Notes: generated from the letters alone by a model not told the origin. A stretch of DNA of 25,065 nt from Verrucomicrobiia bacterium (GCA_025061935.1 JANWZY010000002.1:1-25065), one strand, 5' to 3'. Positions 1 to 8,785 are shown, counted from the stretch's first letter. Program-made: numbers and translations.

Positions 1-31
1 AGCAACACCCCAAGGTGCGCTAGTGTGCTAG

Positions 32-240
32 CTGCGCTTGTCAAAGCGCAGTCGGCACTGGAAACCGATCATCCATGTCTTCCACGTTTTTACAAACGTG
101 GCTACGGGGTGTGACCACGTAGCTTGCGCTTGCCAAAGCGCAGGATTGTCCGCACCTCGCTCAATTGGCTCCGCGTTTTAACAAACGCAGCTACGAGAGC
201 GGGTCAAAGTCGGCCGTAGCTGCGCTTGTCAAGCCGCGGC
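32..240. repeat. Cluster of five GTAG-headed short palindromes (REP/BIME-like)
   Basis: Five short hairpin units lie at about 32-51, 82-105, 119-143, 172-194 and 216-237. Each has a stem of 6-8 bp and a 4-nt loop; for example CTGCGCTT/AAGCGCAG (32-51) and CCACGTTT/AAACGTGG (82-101). Next to the stem is the tetranucleotide GTAG, in forward orientation at 119-122 and 216-219 and as CTAC at 102-105 and 191-194; the first unit has a degenerate head and the fifth an imperfect stem. Units alternate in orientation (F,R,F,R,F). A 5' GTAG next to a hairpin, with units in inverted order, is the known architecture of REP sequences and BIMEs mobilised by RAYT (Y1 transposase-like) proteins. No RAYT gene is in the window, so the mobilising enzyme is inferred. 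Confidence 0.6.
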
Positions 241-383
241 TGCCGCTGTGGCTTTCCGGGATCTGTCGCCCTGACGGGCTTTGAGCGGCTTGGCCTACCG
301 GCGCCGGAAACGCGACAGAATCCTGGCCGTGACAAAAGTACCGGACAGGCGGCGACTTTAGCACGACCTATACCCCCACAGTC

Positions 384-417
384 CAAAATTTTTGTCCCAG
401 GTGGGACAAAAATTTTG
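384..417. repeat. Perfect 16-bp inverted repeat with 2-nt centre
   Basis: Bases 384-399 (CAAAATTTTTGTCCCA) are the exact reverse complement of 402-417, separated only by GG at 400-401. The AT-rich outer half and GTCCCA/TGGGAC inner half could form a cruciform or a very stable RNA hairpin. No gene reads directly into it and no clean T-tract follows, so operator, terminator and mobile repeat remain open. A smaller GCCC/GGGC hairpin lies around 265-279. Confidence 0.6.
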
Positions 418-716
418 TCAGGTTGGAGGCAGGCACAACCGGTCGAAGGCGCGTTGCGCCTGGTTCTGTCGTGCTGATTGGCCTCGGATTGGCAATGTCC
501 ACGGTCATGTGCTGGGGCGAAGCGCGAGATCAATCCCGAGCGAGCGGCGCGGCGCTGACAGAATGGTGCCATTCGCTCGGTCAGTGTCCCGCGCCGGGTA
601 CCCAGCAATGATGCAATTTCCCAGCGCGACTGGTATGGCACCGGCGGCCCAAAGACCGAGATGGATTCGGAATTAGCCGAGCCGAGAATGATTCGTTTTC
701 CCACTTGCGGCGTCTA

Positions 717-1396
717 TCACTGCGTAGTGGCGCTCGCATGAGCCCCGATTCGTGCTTGGGGCGGGAAACGATTCGGGCCGAGCGTGGCTTCGTCACTCCA
801 ACGAATCGCCGGCGCGCCCGGTTGCCGTGACGCGATAACGGATTCGAGTTTCTGTTTTTGGTCTGCAACAAACCCGGGCCAGTCTGCCCGTGTTATGAAT
901 GCCGTTGAACCGTCCAAGAAAATCACCTCGTGCATCAGCCCGGTTCGGCGCTCACCGTTATGTCCAAGCCCGGCCACCTTATCCCAAGCGACGGCAATTC
1001 CCGGGTCGTCGTCCACCCGGAGACCTTCGATGTAGTGCCAGCCGCAGGTGTCCGGGCCGAACGTACCATTGGTCAGTGCAGCCGCTGTAACTTGTGGTGG
1101 AATATGCTTGCCAGGGAAAGCCCAGACCGCCGTAGTCCAATCATTTTTGCCAGCAAACCCAACGAGGCTTCTGGGGTGGTGCAGCCGTAGGGCAGCCAGC
1201 CATCGTGTTCATTTGCGTACATTCGGAGTCCCATCCCCAACCCTTTGGAACACGCATGGCTGTAACCGTACGGGAACATGAACCTGTACCCGGCCCATCC
1301 CGCTGCGGCGAGAACCGCTGCGCAGACAGCCAGAATCAACAGCACCCGCCTGAGAATTTTGCGTTTTCCGGGCTTTGTTGGCTCGTGCTTGTTCAC
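717..1396 (-). pseudogene. Membrane-anchored pseudopilin-like protein, frameshifted
   Basis: The N-terminal part (from ATG at 1396) encodes a basic start, one membrane helix (about residues 15-40) and the segment YANEHDGWLPYG, typical of verrucomicrobial and planctomycetal pseudopilin-like (DUF1559-type) proteins. The frame is lost at the A-run at 1144-1148 (five T on the plus strand). One extra A, or a -1 slip, restores a continuous frame through KNDWTTAVWAF to the stop at 717. The C-terminal part contains HEVIFLDGST, resembling the H-x-DG ending of this family. The repaired protein is about 226 residues. It lies 59 bp downstream of argF on the same strand. No clear type IV prepilin cleavage motif is visible. 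Real gene decay, sequencing error in the homopolymer, and programmed slippage are all possible; the first two are likeliest. Confidence 0.65.
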
Positions 1397-1455
1397 GGCA
1401 GTGGGCTGCGTCTGGCGAAATCACCGGTCGTACATCACGTTCCGGTCGGCGCGTT

Positions 1456-2352
1456 CTATGCCACCACCCATTCCAAAATGGCTTTCTGCACGTGCAGACG
1501 GTTCTCGGCTTGATCAAATATGGTTTGCGCGTGTGCCTCGAATGTGTCCTCGGCTATTTCCTTGCCGCGGTACGCAGGCAAGCAATGCATTACCAGCGCG
1601 CCCGGCTTGGCGAGCTTGACCAGCGCCTGGTTGATTTGGTAGCTGGCGAGGTCTTGCAGCCGTTGCGCGGCTTCGGCTTCCTTGCCCATCGAGACCCACA
1701 CGTCCGTGTACAGCACGTCTGCGTCCGTTGCCGCTGCGTGCAGGTCTTCGGTACAGATGACGTTGCCCCCAGCGCGCCGTAGCTGCTCCTGAGTCGGCTG
1801 ATCGGCGCGCGGCGCCGCTATCCGAAGCTCGAACCCGAGCTTGCCCGCAGCCCACACCCAGCTTGTGGCTACGTTGCATGCGCCGTCACCGACAAACGTG
1901 ACAACCTTGTCCTCAATCGGCCCGCGCTTCTCCTGGATGGTGAAGATATCGGCCAGAATCTGGCACGGGTGTTCTTCGTCTGTAAGCGCGTTTATGGTGG
2001 GGATGCCGGCGTACCGTGCGAACTCTTCGACGTCTGATTGCGCATATGTCCGCATGACCATGCCGTGGACCATCCTGCCCAACACGCGCGCGGTGTCTTT
2101 GATTGGCTCGCCTCTGCCGAGTTGGATGTCATTTGCGCTCAAAAAGATGACACGCCCGCCCAGCTCGCGGATGCCGACTTCAAACGACACGCGCGTGCGA
2201 GTCGAAGATTTGGCGAAGAGCAGCGCCCAGGTTTGACCAGCCAGCGGTTGGTTGGGGTGCCGACCGCGCTCGCGCTTCAGCACGGCCGCACGGCCCAAGA
2301 TGTAATCTATGTCGGCCCGGTTAAGCTGCTGTATGCTAAGCAAATGCTTCAT
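1456..2352 (-). CDS. argF: Ornithine carbamoyltransferase
   Basis: Catalyses transfer of the carbamoyl group from carbamoyl phosphate to ornithine, giving citrulline, in cytoplasmic arginine biosynthesis. The 298-residue product has the usual length. The carbamoyl-phosphate loop STRTR is at residues 50-54, HPCQ at 128-131, the ornithine-binding DVWVSMG at 217-223, and the C-terminal catalytic HCLPAYRG at 256-263 (the common form has His in place of the Tyr). The SMG and HCLP motifs favour ornithine over aspartate as acceptor. The gene starts 39 bp after the argD stop on the same strand, so it is probably the third gene of an argB-argD-argF operon. Confidence 0.96.
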   Translation of the reverse strand: MKHLLSIQQLNRADIDYILGRAAVLKRERGRHPNQPLAGQTWALLFAKSSTRTRVSFEVGIRELGGRVIFLSANDIQLGRGEPIKDTARVLGRMVHGMVMRTYAQSDVEEFARYAGIPTINALTDEEHPCQILADIFTIQEKRGPIEDKVVTFVGDGACNVATSWVWAAGKLGFELRIAAPRADQPTQEQLRRAGGNVICTEDLHAAATDADVLYTDVWVSMGKEAEAAQRLQDLASYQINQALVKLAKPGALVMHCLPAYRGKEIAEDTFEAHAQTIFDQAENRLHVQKAILEWVVA

Positions 2353-2391
2353 TGGCCAAAGCCGAGTTTGACGCGCCGGACCCGTTCCGGG

Positions 2392-3711
2392 TCAAGTCGC
2401 AAGTTGCCTCACAACAGAGGCAATAATATCCAGTCCTTCCTCGGCCTCGTTTTGCTGCAAGTTTAATGCCGGCAGGAGCCGAACCACTTGCGGCCCTGCA
2501 GGTACAGTCAACACACCCGCCTCGTTTAGTCGTGCAGCAAACTGTGCCGAGGCCGGCTTGTCCACGGCTGAAAAAGCAGGGATTTTTTCTTTCTCAGCCA
2601 GTTCCACGCCGATCATCAGTCCCATGCCGCGGACTGCCTTGAGCACGCGCGGATGGGACTCAACCAGGTTGGCTAACTCGTTCTTGAGCCATGCGCCGAG
2701 CGCGCGCGCGTTTGCGGCCAAGCTGTCTCGCTCGATTATTTCCAGCACCTTGAGCGCTACTGCGCACCCGAGTGGTCCGCCACCGTAAGTGGTCGCATGC
2801 GTGCCAGGGCCAAGAAGGTCTGCGTATTTGTCGCGGACCCAGAAGGCGCCGATGGGGAACCCGTTTCCGAGCGATTTCGCCATCGAGACACCGTCAGGGA
2901 TGAACGAGCCCCCGGGCGAGTCAGGGACGGTATTACCGGCGTGCCCGGCTTCTTCCAGAATCCGCTGATAGCTGTGGAACCTGCCGGTGCGAAAGTGCCC
3001 GCACTGGACCTCGTCCATCAGGAGTAACAGATTGAACTCATCGCACAGCTTCCGTAGCCCTAACAGATACTGGGCTGTAGCAGGGTTCACACCGCCCTCC
3101 CCCTGGATGCCTTCGACCATGATCGCAACCGTGGCGGGTGAGATTGCATTCCGCATCGCATCTAGGTCATTGAACGGCACATGCCTGAACCCGTGCACCA
3201 TCGGGCCGAACCCTTTTTTGACCTTGTCCTGGCCAGTTGCAGCGATGCCGGCCAGGGTGCGGCCGTGGAACGAATTGTAAGCGGTCAGGATTTCAAATCT
3301 GCCTTCTTCGTGCCCGAACTTGCGCGCTAGTTTGAACAAGCCTTCGTTCGCCTCGGCGCCGCTGTTGCAGAAGAATACCTTGCCCGGGCCTATCAGCCGC
3401 ACTAGCTCGGATGCAAGCCGCCCTTGAAGCGCGTGGTAATACAGGTTCGACACGTGCACAAGTTCGCGCGCTTGCGCAGCTATTACTTCGGCTATTTCCG
3501 GATGCGCGTGACCCAGACAACACACAGCGATACCACCGGCGAAGTCGAGGTACCTTTTCCCATTTACGTCCCAGAGGTACGAACCCTTGCCACGGCAGAA
3601 CGCGAGGTCGAACCGCGCGTAGCTAGGCACGACGTTTCTCTCGAACAGCGTCCGGATCTCACCGAGCGCATCTGACCCCGTTGCTGAAGTTTGGTTCGTT
3701 AGAATGTTCAT
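2392..3711 (-). CDS. argD: Acetylornithine aminotransferase (class III PLP)
   Basis: PLP-dependent transaminase converting N-acetylglutamate semialdehyde to N-acetylornithine; ArgD enzymes often also serve as succinyl-diaminopimelate aminotransferase in lysine synthesis. From ATG 3711 the product is 439 residues. NSGAEAN (116-122) binds cofactor phosphate, MDEVQCG (232-238) holds the Asp contacting the pyridine nitrogen, and Lys279 in SMAKSLGNGFPIGAF is the Schiff-base lysine. An insertion of about 20 residues (roughly 251-272) precedes the lysine compared with typical ArgD. An in-frame GTG at 3795 overlaps the argB stop (GTGA) and would add 28 residues; that start would couple translation to argB, but the added N-terminus is unlike the family, so 3711 is preferred. 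Neither start has a strong Shine-Dalgarno sequence. Confidence 0.95.
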   Translation of the reverse strand: MNILTNQTSATGSDALGEIRTLFERNVVPSYARFDLAFCRGKGSYLWDVNGKRYLDFAGGIAVCCLGHAHPEIAEVIAAQARELVHVSNLYYHALQGRLASELVRLIGPGKVFFCNSGAEANEGLFKLARKFGHEEGRFEILTAYNSFHGRTLAGIAATGQDKVKKGFGPMVHGFRHVPFNDLDAMRNAISPATVAIMVEGIQGEGGVNPATAQYLLGLRKLCDEFNLLLLMDEVQCGHFRTGRFHSYQRILEEAGHAGNTVPDSPGGSFIPDGVSMAKSLGNGFPIGAFWVRDKYADLLGPGTHATTYGGGPLGCAVALKVLEIIERDSLAANARALGAWLKNELANLVESHPRVLKAVRGMGLMIGVELAEKEKIPAFSAVDKPASAQFAARLNEAGVLTVPAGPQVVRLLPALNLQQNEAEEGLDIIASVVRQLAT

Positions 3712-3791
3712 CTGGCTCAGCTCAATGGTACTTTGCACAGCTCTTTGGCGTGCCGGCGCCGATTTTTGTTGCGCGCCGGCATTCTTACCGT

Positions 3792-4667
3792 TCACAGGAC
3801 AATTTCGGTCCCGACACCCTCATCTGTGAAGATTTCCAGCAGCACAGCATGCGGCACGCGCCCGTCAACAAGCGAGACTTTTTCGACCCCAGCCTTCAGA
3901 GCGGCCACGCCGCTGTCGATCTTTGGGATCATTCCGGCATCAATTACCCCCGCCATTTTCAGCTCTTCGACCTCGCCGACTTGTAGGTGGGGAATGACCG
4001 AGTTCGGATCGGACGGGTCACGCAGCAAGCCCGGCACGTCGCTCATGAACACGAGCCGCTTCGCCTTGAGCGCTATTGCTGCCTGCGCCGCTGCCACGTC
4101 CGCATTGCAATTATAAACCTGGCCGTCTTCGCCCCGCGCCGTAGGGCTAATCACTGGCGTGACGCTCCGACGAATACACTCGCGCAGCGGTTCAGTATTG
4201 ACCCCGATCACATCGCCTACAAACCCGATGTCGAGTTCTTCGCCAGACGCGGTTTTTGGCCTGAACTTCCGGCAAGTGAAAATTTCGGTGCCGGAAAACC
4301 CGCGCGCCTTGCCGCCGAACTGCTCGATGGCCCGCACTATTTCCGGGTTGATCTCGCGGGACAACACCTGCTCGACCAACTCGACCGTTGCGCGATCGGT
4401 CACGCGCAACCCTTGCACAAACTTGGGCTTGAGCCCGGCCGCTTCCATGGCGCGGCTGATTGCTTTGCCACCGCCGTGCACCACCACCGGGTTAATCCCC
4501 ACCGCCTCAAGAAACACGATGTCGCGCGCGACGCCGGTGCGCACTTCCGGGTCCGGCGAGTCCATGAAGCTGCCGCCGTACTTGATCACGAAAGTCTGGC
4601 TGCGGAACCGTTGGATGTATGGCAATGCCTCCAGCAGCGTCGCAGCTTTTGCAATCAGGTCTTGCAT
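3792..4667 (-). CDS. argB: Acetylglutamate kinase
   Basis: Phosphorylates N-acetylglutamate with ATP, the second and usually regulated step of arginine synthesis. The 291-residue product (from ATG 4667) has the amino-acid-kinase signature: Lys29 in FVIKYGG, the glycine loop HGGGKAI at 64-70 and LRVTD at 87-91. About 22 residues precede the first strand; such an N-terminal helix is characteristic of the hexameric, arginine-inhibited ArgB class, so feedback inhibition is likely but inferred. A longer frame opens at 4787, but its extra 40 residues do not match the family. It is the first gene of the argB-argD-argF cluster; argJ and argC are not in this window. Confidence 0.95.
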   Translation of the reverse strand: MQDLIAKAATLLEALPYIQRFRSQTFVIKYGGSFMDSPDPEVRTGVARDIVFLEAVGINPVVVHGGGKAISRAMEAAGLKPKFVQGLRVTDRATVELVEQVLSREINPEIVRAIEQFGGKARGFSGTEIFTCRKFRPKTASGEELDIGFVGDVIGVNTEPLRECIRRSVTPVISPTARGEDGQVYNCNADVAAAQAAIALKAKRLVFMSDVPGLLRDPSDPNSVIPHLQVGEVEELKMAGVIDAGMIPKIDSGVAALKAGVEKVSLVDGRVPHAVLLEIFTDEGVGTEIVL

Positions 4668-4674
4668 GCGACAA

Positions 4675-4703
4675 TTCGTAGCAAGAAACGCCCAGGTTGG
4701 CAA
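4675..4703 (-). promoter_or_regulatory. Possible argB promoter
   Basis: On the minus strand, TTGCCA (4703-4698, 5/6 to the -35 consensus) is followed after 17 bp by TACGAA (4680-4675, 3/6 to the -10 consensus), just upstream of the argB ATG at 4667. The weak -10 and the very short implied leader make this tentative. Confidence 0.22.
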
Positions 4704-4892
4704 AGAACCGTTTTTCGCCGCGCTACAGCACATTCCGCTCGGCGCTCGGCGCTTGAGTTGGCGCATTAGGAAAGGACGCTTCGACACACGAGCGGGTCGC
4801 GCTTCGAGCGGTTGGGAATGCGGGCACGCAATCTTTCAACAGGGCTAAGCAGCTAAGCAAGGTGTTAATGAAATGTTTGTGAAACGTCCAGG

Positions 4893-5523
4893 TCACAGGA
4901 TCACGATTCTATTGGTTATTCCGGGAGGCGATTCAATTGTTCGGTGCCGGATAAACTGTTGTACCGCGCCGTCGGCAAGGGCTTCGTTGCCCACTCGATT
5001 ATGCATTTCGCGCGTCCAGCCGATGACGTGGTTCGTCCAAAAAAAGATGCAGGCCTGGCTTCGCAACTGCACCGTCTATCTCGAGATTACGGTCGCCAGC
5101 AAGCCAACACGATGGGTGTGTCTCATCGGGGTCAAGCCTTACAAAGTAGCTGGCGTTCGGTTGTGAGAGTTCTGGCCACGATTTCGCAGGCAGCCGGGTG
5201 TCAGTGGGACAAACCAAAACCCTTGGCGAGATCAACTCGTTTGGAATCAATTGAAAATGGCGGAACAGTTCAAGCGACGCCATGCACTCCCGGGTGCCAC
5301 CGAAGTTGGGTGAAACACTTGTAAGAAAAGGTTCCCTGTACTCGATCGCCCAAACTCGGTATGAGAGCCTAATGGTTTTCAAGTTGCGGACACAAGCAGT
5401 CCATTGTGCTTTCGCTTGACGCTGTGTGGCCGCACCGAACAGAAGCCTGAGCAAAACCCCTAAAACCATCACGCCGGCAAGCACCTCGATCCTTGTCAAT
5501 GCAGCCTGTTTTCCCGTGAGCAT
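4893..5523 (-). pseudogene. Type II secretion/type IV pilin-like pseudopilin, frameshifted
   Basis: The N-terminus GKQAALTRIEVLAGVMVLG carries a prepilin-like cleavage site (after Ala8), Glu at mature position +5 and a following hydrophobic helix. VCPTDTR, LAGDRNLEIDG and PGLH are typical of short verrucomicrobial pseudopilins. The frame breaks at the run of seven A at 5039-5045 (plus strand) and ends early at 4999. With six instead of seven, reading continues through WTNHVIGWTREMHNRVGNEA and LADGAVQQF to a stop at 4893, giving about 209 residues and the family's usual C-terminus, where the pilin subfamily keeps its 'ADG' motif. The full-family ending lying intact in the next frame shows this is a recent lesion or an error in the homopolymer. 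It lies upstream of argB on the same strand. Confidence 0.72.
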
Positions 5524-7314
5524 ACGATCCGGTTCCGTGACGGAATTCCATTTTAGCCACTGCTTAGACGTGGTCTAACCTTTTGCAGGGTTGAGGCAGG
5601 ACGAACAGCGCCGACTGTATGCCCAGTCGGAAGCTCGCTCGAACCGGCATTTTGCGTTTGGGCTTTTGACTGGGAGAAAACAGTGCATTTCCAGCACGCG
5701 GCAGCCCGCTATCAGCTTCGTCCAGGTTCATATCGAACTTCGGAATCGCGAGCCAATCTGTCATTCCTGATTTGCTCAGCAGCTTGTGCCGACCTTGGCC
5801 GTCAGCCACATTAACGCTCCAAGCAGCACTGACCACAGTACCACGGTTGATTTTTATTGACTAGCCTGCAGGACTGTTTGGTTTGAGCGCAGCCAAACCT
5901 GGTAGCGATTTTACGCTCGCTAACCACGATGTTTTGGCGGACTATTAAAAACATTGCCGGCCAATTGGTGGATCGTTCACGCATACAAAAACCGATGCGC
6001 CTGTAGGCAGTAGCGGCTTTGCGCTTTCGAAATGGCTGGAATACCCGCGTTCCCGTCTGCTCGACCTGCTCCATGGTGTCCCGAAACGCGGAAACACGTT
6101 GCCCGGGGGCGCAATTCCCTTTGTGCCTCAGTTTGTGACCCAGACTTGGGCGGGTCACCTACCATCAAGCTCATGTCCGGCGCGCGAAATGCGAGCGCGC
6201 TAAAGAAAGCGAAGCACTAACCGGCAGCAGTGGGCACAGGCACGAACGCGTCAATCCCCGTAAGCGCGGCTCATGTCCTCTGGCACGCGTTGCAGTCGAA
6301 GTAAATTACACCCCACTTTAGCCCGCATGGCGGGAGTCGTATTAGGTTCACCTCGGAAAAATAGAGGAGCCAATGGCTCGTCAGCTTTTTTGTCGGTTTG
6401 CCAGCGTTTATCGAAACCCAGCGCCTTCAGCAAGTGAACGGATGACTTTAATTGGCGGCTCAAGCCCCGTATGCCATCACCACACGCGCGGCTATTTGGA
6501 AGTATGAGCAGCCCAACTTTCATCAATACTGCCCGTGATTCCGATTCTCAATTTCACCTTGCCAAACAAGAAGTATGCATATGGACAACTGTGTCACCGT
6601 GTCGCTTGTGGTATGCCATGCAGTGCGTTGGGGGACCATTTCCCCGCGCGCGGTTTGATGGAAGACAGTATCGGTCCGTTCTGAGTTTTTCCTTAAACGG
6701 TTTTTCTGTTTCCTGCTTCTGCCGATACCTGGATTGAGCTGTGCACGGAGTCGAGTTTTTCTCTTACACCTTGGCTGTTTAAACAGACCGGCTGCACCGC
6801 GCATCTTGCGTGAGGGCCGCCACCATAGCGGGACTTGTAAACTGAGGTGCCCCGACTTCACAGTCCCGAAAAGAATTAGATGCAAAAAGCCCAGCCACAG
6901 GGTTGCGTGTTTTTGACCGTCTGGGAGCGGCGAGATGCCTCGGCCCAGAGAAATGTTCTCACAGGGCTCCCCGGATGCACCGGTAAGCTCTTTAACTCGG
7001 TCGAGACCAGGGTCGGAGTCCCGGTTTTACCAGAAAAGCGCTTTGGAGGAATGAAGGCATGTATCCCTTAAGCTGTTTAACCACCGATGCCCGAAGGCCG
7101 AAGGCTAATGCTACCGGGTGCTGGTCGGTATTTCCTACGTTGTTTTCCCACTGGGTGTGTTGCCAGATCTTTAGGGTGACTCGTGTGTTTCCAGTTCACC
7201 ACCATCGAGGCCCGGTCTTGCCGCCCATGGTTTAGTTTCGGGGGTATATTACAATGCCCAAAAGTAAAAATTTGGCTTGACAATGTGGAGCGGAATAAGT
7301 AAGAATAATCTCAT
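5524..7314. other. Gene-poor, lower-GC stretch
   Basis: About 1.8 kb without a supported gene. Open frames of 60-120 codons occur on both strands (for example minus 5564-5836, 5811-6158, 6251-6526 and 6523-6885), but none shows a family motif, credible start or codon pattern like neighbouring genes. A hairpin GGTAGCGA/TCGCTAACC with one bulge is visible at 5901-5925. No tRNA, rRNA or CRISPR signature was seen. The lower GC continues into the two genes that follow. It could be decayed coding DNA, a long regulatory region, or an unrecognised non-coding RNA. Confidence 0.45.
7277..7306 (+). promoter_or_regulatory. Possible promoter of the 7315 secreted-protein gene
   Basis: A perfect TTGACA (7277-7282) is followed after 18 bp by AAGAAT (7301-7306, 4/6 to the -10 consensus). 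The ATG is at 7315, so a transcript from here would have almost no leader and no Shine-Dalgarno sequence. The -35 match is strong; the -10 is uncertain. Confidence 0.35.
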
Positions 7315-8004
7315 ATGAAAAAGAAAGCGTCCCTAATCCTCCTACTTTTTGGCATATGGTTGGGTGTATCGGCAGTTGCGCATGCCCAAGTCGTCATGAA
7401 CACAGTGATTAACCTAACTGTATATATTCCCGGGGGCTATTGGGAAGACGAGCGCGGGAATTGGGGGGTTTATCCTCCTGAGAAAATGCGGGTCACAACC
7501 AAGGACATCCTAAATATTTTGACTAATGAAGTGGGTGTTGTTTTACCCAACGGGGCAAAGCTTGCGCTTATTGTGACGGACTTTGACATATTTGGCGATG
7601 GAATAGACGGGTATGTGGCCATCGTGAATGCGACCAATGGTATTATTGCGGTCGTTGACGACTGGCTTTCGCTGGAAATATATCACACAGGAGTGCCACT
7701 TTCCGGCAGGGGGAATGGCAATACTGGCGCTTTTACGTTAAAAGGTAAAGCCCCGGGGGATTGGAGTTTTCTATTCCCGTCCGAGGGAGTTGGCGGCTGG
7801 TTTGGGGGCGTGTTTGACTATTCGATTTCTGCCGGTGCGTTTGACTCTTACGGTAGGCAGACCGTCACCGCTTCCCTACGCTGTTCCCAACTGTCGGGTT
7901 GGGGAGGTGATTTATATTGGGATGGCTGGGAATGGAGCTACTGGGAGGAATTCCTGCTTTTAGGGAATTTCAACAGCACCGGCAAAGCGATAATCCAAGA
8001 TTAG
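7315..8004 (+). CDS. Secreted protein of unknown function
   Basis: The 229-residue product starts with a classical signal peptide: MKKK, a hydrophobic core and AHA before Gln25, so cleavage after residue 24 is predicted. The mature part is rich in Gly, Trp, Tyr and beta-branched residues (GGVFDYSISAGAF, GWGGDLYWDGWEWSYWEEF), consistent with a beta-rich exported protein. An acidic stretch DFDIFGDGIDGY at about 91-102 resembles a calcium-binding loop, but no standard EF-hand or dockerin pattern is complete. No family is recognised. The gene is lower in GC than most of the window. It is followed after 52 bp by the HEAT-repeat gene on the same strand, so the two may be cotranscribed. Confidence 0.7.
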   Translation: MKKKASLILLLFGIWLGVSAVAHAQVVMNTVINLTVYIPGGYWEDERGNWGVYPPEKMRVTTKDILNILTNEVGVVLPNGAKLALIVTDFDIFGDGIDGYVAIVNATNGIIAVVDDWLSLEIYHTGVPLSGRGNGNTGAFTLKGKAPGDWSFLFPSEGVGGWFGGVFDYSISAGAFDSYGRQTVTASLRCSQLSGWGGDLYWDGWEWSYWEEFLLLGNFNSTGKAIIQD

Positions 8005-8056
8005 CAGCGTGCTGCCGTGGAGGCTTGGTAGAGACGTGAGCTGATGGCTGGTACGT

Positions 8057-8785
8057 GTGGCTTCGGTGGACAAATCTGACGAAGGAAAGAGACCGAAAGC
8101 CGGGCGGATTTTTTTACCGTGGCTGATCTTAACCGTCGGAATGGTCTTGCTAGGGTGGGGCCTGCTTAGATTTCTGCGCGAGAGTGACGGGACACAGGAG
8201 CAGGAGGAGACATATGTAAGCAGTATCCCCGAGGTCACGAGGGACGTAAAAGAAAAACCGACTCAGCGAATCGAGCTTGGGCAACAAGAGGGGCTTCCAC
8301 GGGCTGAACCAGAGCAAGCAGCCATCGCTAAGCCCGTCACTTGGGCTACGCCCGAAGACGCTGCAGCCGAATTATTCAGTCTAGCTATGCGAAACGATCG
8401 GGAGGCCCTAGAGCGGATTTTAATCGAGCTAACGAATTCGGATCGGCGGATTCGGAAGATAGCCCTCGAGGCCGTTATACAGTTTGGTGATCGGAGCGCT
8501 ACGGATTACTTGCGCGAGCTGGCGCAGCGTACGGAGGACCCGGAAGAGAAAGCCGCATTGGAAGAGGCCATCGAGTACTTGATGCTCCCTTCGTTGACAG
8601 AAGTGCTTAGTCAGAGGCAGGGCAATGTGAAGTTGGGCGAGTTGTTTAGTGCGCACCGCCCGCCGGGTATGACAAATCAGGTTCCGCGGCGGGAGCGCAT
8701 CCGGCGCAGCGCCGGTTCGTTGGGGCCGCGCCAAGGGTCCGTGCCGGACCGGTTCGAGCCGGTGACCCCGCCAGCCCAGCGGTAA
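8057..8785 (+). CDS. Membrane-anchored HEAT-repeat protein
   Basis: The 242-residue product begins at GTG 8057 (a second GTG at 8066 is possible). A short basic cytoplasmic segment is followed by one membrane helix (about 18-40), an acidic linker, and helical repeats at about 97-175 (RNDREALERILIELTNSD, IRKIALEAVIQFGDRSATDY, EEKAALEEAIEYL). These fit HEAT/PBS-lyase-like repeats, which act as protein-binding scaffolds. The C-terminal 50 residues are proline- and arginine-rich and probably disordered. With the upstream secreted protein it may form a two-gene unit; no enzymatic motif is present. Function is unknown; the domain call is moderately sure. Confidence 0.65.
   Translation: MASVDKSDEGKRPKAGRIFLPWLILTVGMVLLGWGLLRFLRESDGTQEQEETYVSSIPEVTRDVKEKPTQRIELGQQEGLPRAEPEQAAIAKPVTWATPEDAAAELFSLAMRNDREALERILIELTNSDRRIRKIALEAVIQFGDRSATDYLRELAQRTEDPEEKAALEEAIEYLMLPSLTEVLSQRQGNVKLGELFSAHRPPGMTNQVPRRERIRRSAGSLGPRQGSVPDRFEPVTPPAQR

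Larger units (their letters stand above)
1..716. other. Non-coding, repeat-bearing region at window start
   Basis: No reading frame here resembles a known protein. The longest open frame, on the minus strand at 204-704, reads through the palindromes and has arginine-rich, low-complexity composition typical of chance frames in GC-rich DNA. The content that can be described is the alternating hairpin cluster at 32-240 and the perfect palindrome at 384-417. Confidence 0.5.

Noticed and set aside
32..240. CRISPR-like array
   Set aside because: Units alternate in orientation, differ in sequence and have no uniform direct repeat or spacer; no cas gene is present.
204..704. 166-codon open frame on the minus strand
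   Set aside because: It reads through the GTAG hairpin and the perfect palindrome, is arginine-rich and has no family motif; chance frame in GC-rich DNA.
581..871. 96-codon minus-strand frame after the 717-1396 gene
   Set aside because: Overlaps that gene in another frame; no motif and low-complexity basic composition.
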